Origin: Clostridia bacterium
GTDB lineage: Bacteria > Bacillota > Clostridia > Lutisporales > Lutisporaceae
Direction of reading: 5' to 3'
NCBI GenBank assembly: GCA_035628995.1
Contig: DASPIR010000008.1
Coordinates: forward strand, 62,001-126,000
DNA: 64,000 bases
Part shown: positions 61,799 to 64,000 of the stretch, in pieces
How positions within the stretch are numbered: the first letter of the stretch is position 1
How the letters are laid out: each line of letters starts with the position of its first letter
The notes under the pieces: generated by a model
Told to the model about the DNA's origin: nothing
The model's database searches: none
The model's input: only the letters and a program-made list of their open reading frames with translations
Program-made: the position numbers and the translations under genes

Positions 61799-63886
61799 AT
61801 GAAAGATTACAAAACGGAAAACCTAAGGAATGTTGGATTATTTGGTCATGGTGGATCTGGAAAGACTACAATAACAGAGGCTATGCTATTTAATACCGGA
61901 GTTCTAGACAGATTCGGAAGGGTTGAGGACGGTACTACTGCAACAGATTTTGACCCTGAAGAAGTTAAGAGGAAGATTTCCATTAGTGCAGCGACTGCTC
62001 CATGTGAGTGGAAGGAAAACAGAATCAATGTAATCGATACTCCCGGATATTTTGACTTTGTAGGCGAAGTAGTGGCAAGCTTAAAGGTTATTGACAGCGT
62101 TATAATAGCTGTTGACAGCATTGGCGGAGTTGAAGTAGGTGCAGAGAAGGCTTGGGATCTTATTGTTGAAGGCAAGAAGGCAGGCATATTCTTTGTAAAT
62201 AAGCTTGATAGAGAAAATGCAAGCTTCTCAAAGGTTGTTGAGCAGCTGAGAGAGGTTTTTGGAAATAAAGTAGTTCCTTTTACACTTCCAATAGGTGTGG
62301 AAGCAAACTTCAAGGGTATAGTTGACATGATAGATATGAAAGCAAAGATAAGAGAAGGAAATAAGACTGTTGAAGGTGATATCCCTGCTGACCTCAAAGA
62401 CGAGGTTGAGGAATATAGGAATATGATAATAGAAGCAGCAGCGCAGACTGACGAAGGACTTATGGAGAAGTTCTTTGGTGGAGAAGAGCTGACAAAGGAA
62501 GAAATAGTAAAAGGCTTAAGGCTTGGAGTTATTAATGGAGATGTTGTACCGGTACTTTGCGGTGCTGCATCTAAAAATATTGGAATAGATGTACTCATGG
62601 ACATGGTTCTTAATTATATGCCATCTCCGATTGATGCAGCAGCTTCAGATGCAGTTAATATCAAGAGCAGTCAGAAGGTTAAGATAGCGGTAGATGTAAA
62701 TGCACCTTTCAGCGCTCAGGTTTACAAGACAATTGCAGACCCCTTCGTTGGAAAGATATCCATGTTTAAGGTAATGTCGGGTAAAATGACGGCGGACATG
62801 GAAGTATACAACTCCAACAAGGAAAAAAGGGAAAAGATAAGCAATATGTTCCTTTTAAGAGGTAAAAAGCAGGTTGCTATGGATAAATTTGTAGCTGGAG
62901 AGATTGCCGCTGTAGCAAAACTTCAGTTTACTACGACTGGCGATACTTTGTGTGATGCCAATAATCCTGTGATGTTTGAGCTTACCAAATTTCCGGCACC
63001 AAGTATTTCAATGGCTATCGAACCTAAGTCAAAGGGTGATGAAGACAAGATAGGCCATGGTATTCAGAGGCTTGTTGAAGAAGATCCTACTTTAAAGGTT
63101 GAAAAGAATGTCGAGACAAAGCAAACACTGATTTCGGGAATGGGTGAACAGCATCTTGAAGTTGTTACTAAGAAGCTGCACAATAAATTTGGTGTAGAGG
63201 TAGTTCTAACAGATCCCAAGATACCATTCAGAGAAACCATAAGGAAATCGGCTAAAGCGGAAGGCAAGCATAAGAAACAGTCTGGAGGACACGGACAGTA
63301 TGGGCACGTATGGGTTGAGTTCGAGCCTATTCTTGATGGAAGTGCTGATTTTGAATTTGTTGATAAGATAGTAGGCGGCGCAGTTCCGAGACAGTATATA
63401 CCCGCCGTTGAAAAGGGACTCAGGGAATGCTTGGAGGAAGGTGTTCTGGCAGGTTACCCGGTTGTAAATCTAAGGTGTAAGCTTTACGATGGCTCCTTCC
63501 ATCCTGTAGACTCAGCGGAAATGCCTTTCAAGATTGCTGCTGCTATGGCATATAAGAAGGGTGTCGCTGCAGCTGGCCCTGTACTTCTGGAGCCGATATA
63601 TCATGTTGAAGTACTTGTTCCAGACGAGTATATGGGAGAGATAATAGGGGATTTGAACAAGAAGAGAGGTAGAATACTAGGAATGGAACCGGACGGAAAG
63701 CTTCAGAAGGTTTCAGCTGAAGCGCCGATGGCTGAAATGTTCAAATATGCCACAGACCTGAGATCCATGACACAAGCAAGGGGAAGCTTCTCGATGACCT
63801 TCTCGAGATATGAGGAAGTGCCTCCGCTGGCAGCTCAGAAGATAATAGATGCTGCTAATGCACTAAGGGAAAAAGATAAAGAATAA
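61799..63886 (+). CDS. Elongation factor G-like GTPase (EF-G paralogue)
   Basis: 695 residues with the full five-domain EF-G layout. The GTPase has P-loop GHGGSGKT (residues 16-23), G3 DTPGYFDF, and NKLD as G4. The G3 catalytic position that is usually His (DTPGH) is Tyr here, which fits the divergent EF-G-2 / EF-G-like group instead of canonical fusA. Domains III-V are intact (GMGEQHLEVV, GGHGQYGHVWVEFEP, HVEVLVPDEYMGEIIGDLNK). ATG 61799 follows AAGGGGG. It is monocistronic with a terminator. No rpsL/rpsG/tuf neighbours, so it is not the main str operon copy. Its job may be ribosome recycling or translation under stress. Confidence 0.85.
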   Translation: MKDYKTENLRNVGLFGHGGSGKTTITEAMLFNTGVLDRFGRVEDGTTATDFDPEEVKRKISISAATAPCEWKENRINVIDTPGYFDFVGEVVASLKVIDSVIIAVDSIGGVEVGAEKAWDLIVEGKKAGIFFVNKLDRENASFSKVVEQLREVFGNKVVPFTLPIGVEANFKGIVDMIDMKAKIREGNKTVEGDIPADLKDEVEEYRNMIIEAAAQTDEGLMEKFFGGEELTKEEIVKGLRLGVINGDVVPVLCGAASKNIGIDVLMDMVLNYMPSPIDAAASDAVNIKSSQKVKIAVDVNAPFSAQVYKTIADPFVGKISMFKVMSGKMTADMEVYNSNKEKREKISNMFLLRGKKQVAMDKFVAGEIAAVAKLQFTTTGDTLCDANNPVMFELTKFPAPSISMAIEPKSKGDEDKIGHGIQRLVEEDPTLKVEKNVETKQTLISGMGEQHLEVVTKKLHNKFGVEVVLTDPKIPFRETIRKSAKAEGKHKKQSGGHGQYGHVWVEFEPILDGSADFEFVDKIVGGAVPRQYIPAVEKGLRECLEEGVLAGYPVVNLRCKLYDGSFHPVDSAEMPFKIAAAMAYKKGVAAAGPVLLEPIYHVEVLVPDEYMGEIIGDLNKKRGRILGMEPDGKLQKVSAEAPMAEMFKYATDLRSMTQARGSFSMTFSRYEEVPPLAAQKIIDAANALREKDKE

Positions 63887-63891
63887 TAATC

Positions 63892-63928
63892 AAACATGGC
63901 AAATTTTGGATTTGCCATGTTTTTTTTA
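63892..63928 (+). terminator. Intrinsic terminator
   Basis: AAACATGGCAAA/TTTGCCATGTTT with a 7-nt loop and a T-run of seven or more. Confidence 0.9.
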
Positions 63929-63961
63929 TAACGAGTAGGAGCATCTATTCCACCTTAATTT
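63922..63961. repeat. 40-bp dispersed repeat, copy B
   Basis: 37 of 40 positions match copy A at 13041-13080. As with copy A, it starts about 11 nt past the stop of a minus-strand reading frame. Confidence 0.7.
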
Positions 63962-63972
63962 GTCATGCTCCG

Positions 63973-64000
63973 TCAACGAGTTTCATCAAAGGCTTCCTTA
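63973..64000 (-). CDS. Possible C-terminal end of a gene leaving the window
   Basis: The minus-strand frame reads KEAFDETR then TGA (63975-63973). Eight codons are too few for identification. The call rests on the stop position matching copy A of the repeat, which also follows a gene end. Confidence 0.2.

Noticed and set aside
61799-63886. Tet(M)-type ribosomal protection protein
   Set aside because: The domain IV and V wording is EF-G-like and no resistance gene context is seen.
1-64000. tRNA and rRNA genes
   Set aside because: No cloverleaf with TTCGANTC-type arms and CCA end, and no rRNA stretch, was noticed in reading.

Overview
The window reads as chromosomal DNA of a low-GC, anaerobic, endospore-forming member of the Clostridia. 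The signs are a CotF-type spore coat pair, a tungsten-type aldehyde:ferredoxin oxidoreductase with its polyferredoxin, a giant BadF/HgdC-type Fe-S ATPase, Fe-S aldo/keto reductase, radical SAM and nitroreductase genes, LysM/YkuD cell-wall enzymes, strong AGGAGG ribosome sites and many U-tailed terminators. I do not name a species.

Layout. 1-7.7 kb: the end of a HelD-like helicase, a cell-wall protein remnant, a TetR regulator divergent from the 1431-residue BadF-type ATPase, and an AraC/GyrI regulator. 7.7-19.5 kb is accessory: an AT-rich DUF3696 ATPase plus unknown partner (candidate defence pair), a REP-associated transposase (RAYT) with a duplicated 5' end and scattered relics, two NapH-like Fe-S membrane proteins under a CsoR/CstR-like operator, a group II intron stump, a promoter-driven structured RNA of about 295 nt whose last hairpin covers the ribosome site of small ORFs, a MntA/HepT toxin-antitoxin pair, and several orphan genes, one behind an in-frame TGA. 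19.5-31.7 kb: stress and housekeeping genes (cupin under a Crp/Fnr-like palindrome, nitroreductase, HAD phosphatase, DUF1801, FAD oxidoreductase, radical SAM, two L,D-transpeptidases of which one is broken, acetyltransferases, YbaK, quinone-oxidoreductase-like).

31.7-64 kb is mostly core: HflK-HflC, a DEAD-box helicase with DbpA-type RNA-binding domain, an SLH/YcdB-like surface protein, ferredoxin-AOR operon, MATE pump convergent with it, a tocopherol-cyclase-like protein, an MFS pump behind a leader peptide and terminator, a Crp/Fnr regulator, DegV, an NDH-2 fused to a DoxX-like membrane domain, an M16C peptidase, the spore coat pair, two ABC systems (one with a 40-residue membrane peptide and divergent TetR), HisC and an EF-G paralogue.

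Most promising for follow-up are the structured RNA at 14166-14460 with mutually exclusive pairings at its 3' end, the DUF3696 ATPase pair at 8467-11374, and the leader peptide plus terminator before the MFS gene at 43264-43459. All starts were chosen by eye from ribosome-site spacing and family start patterns; no database search was possible.
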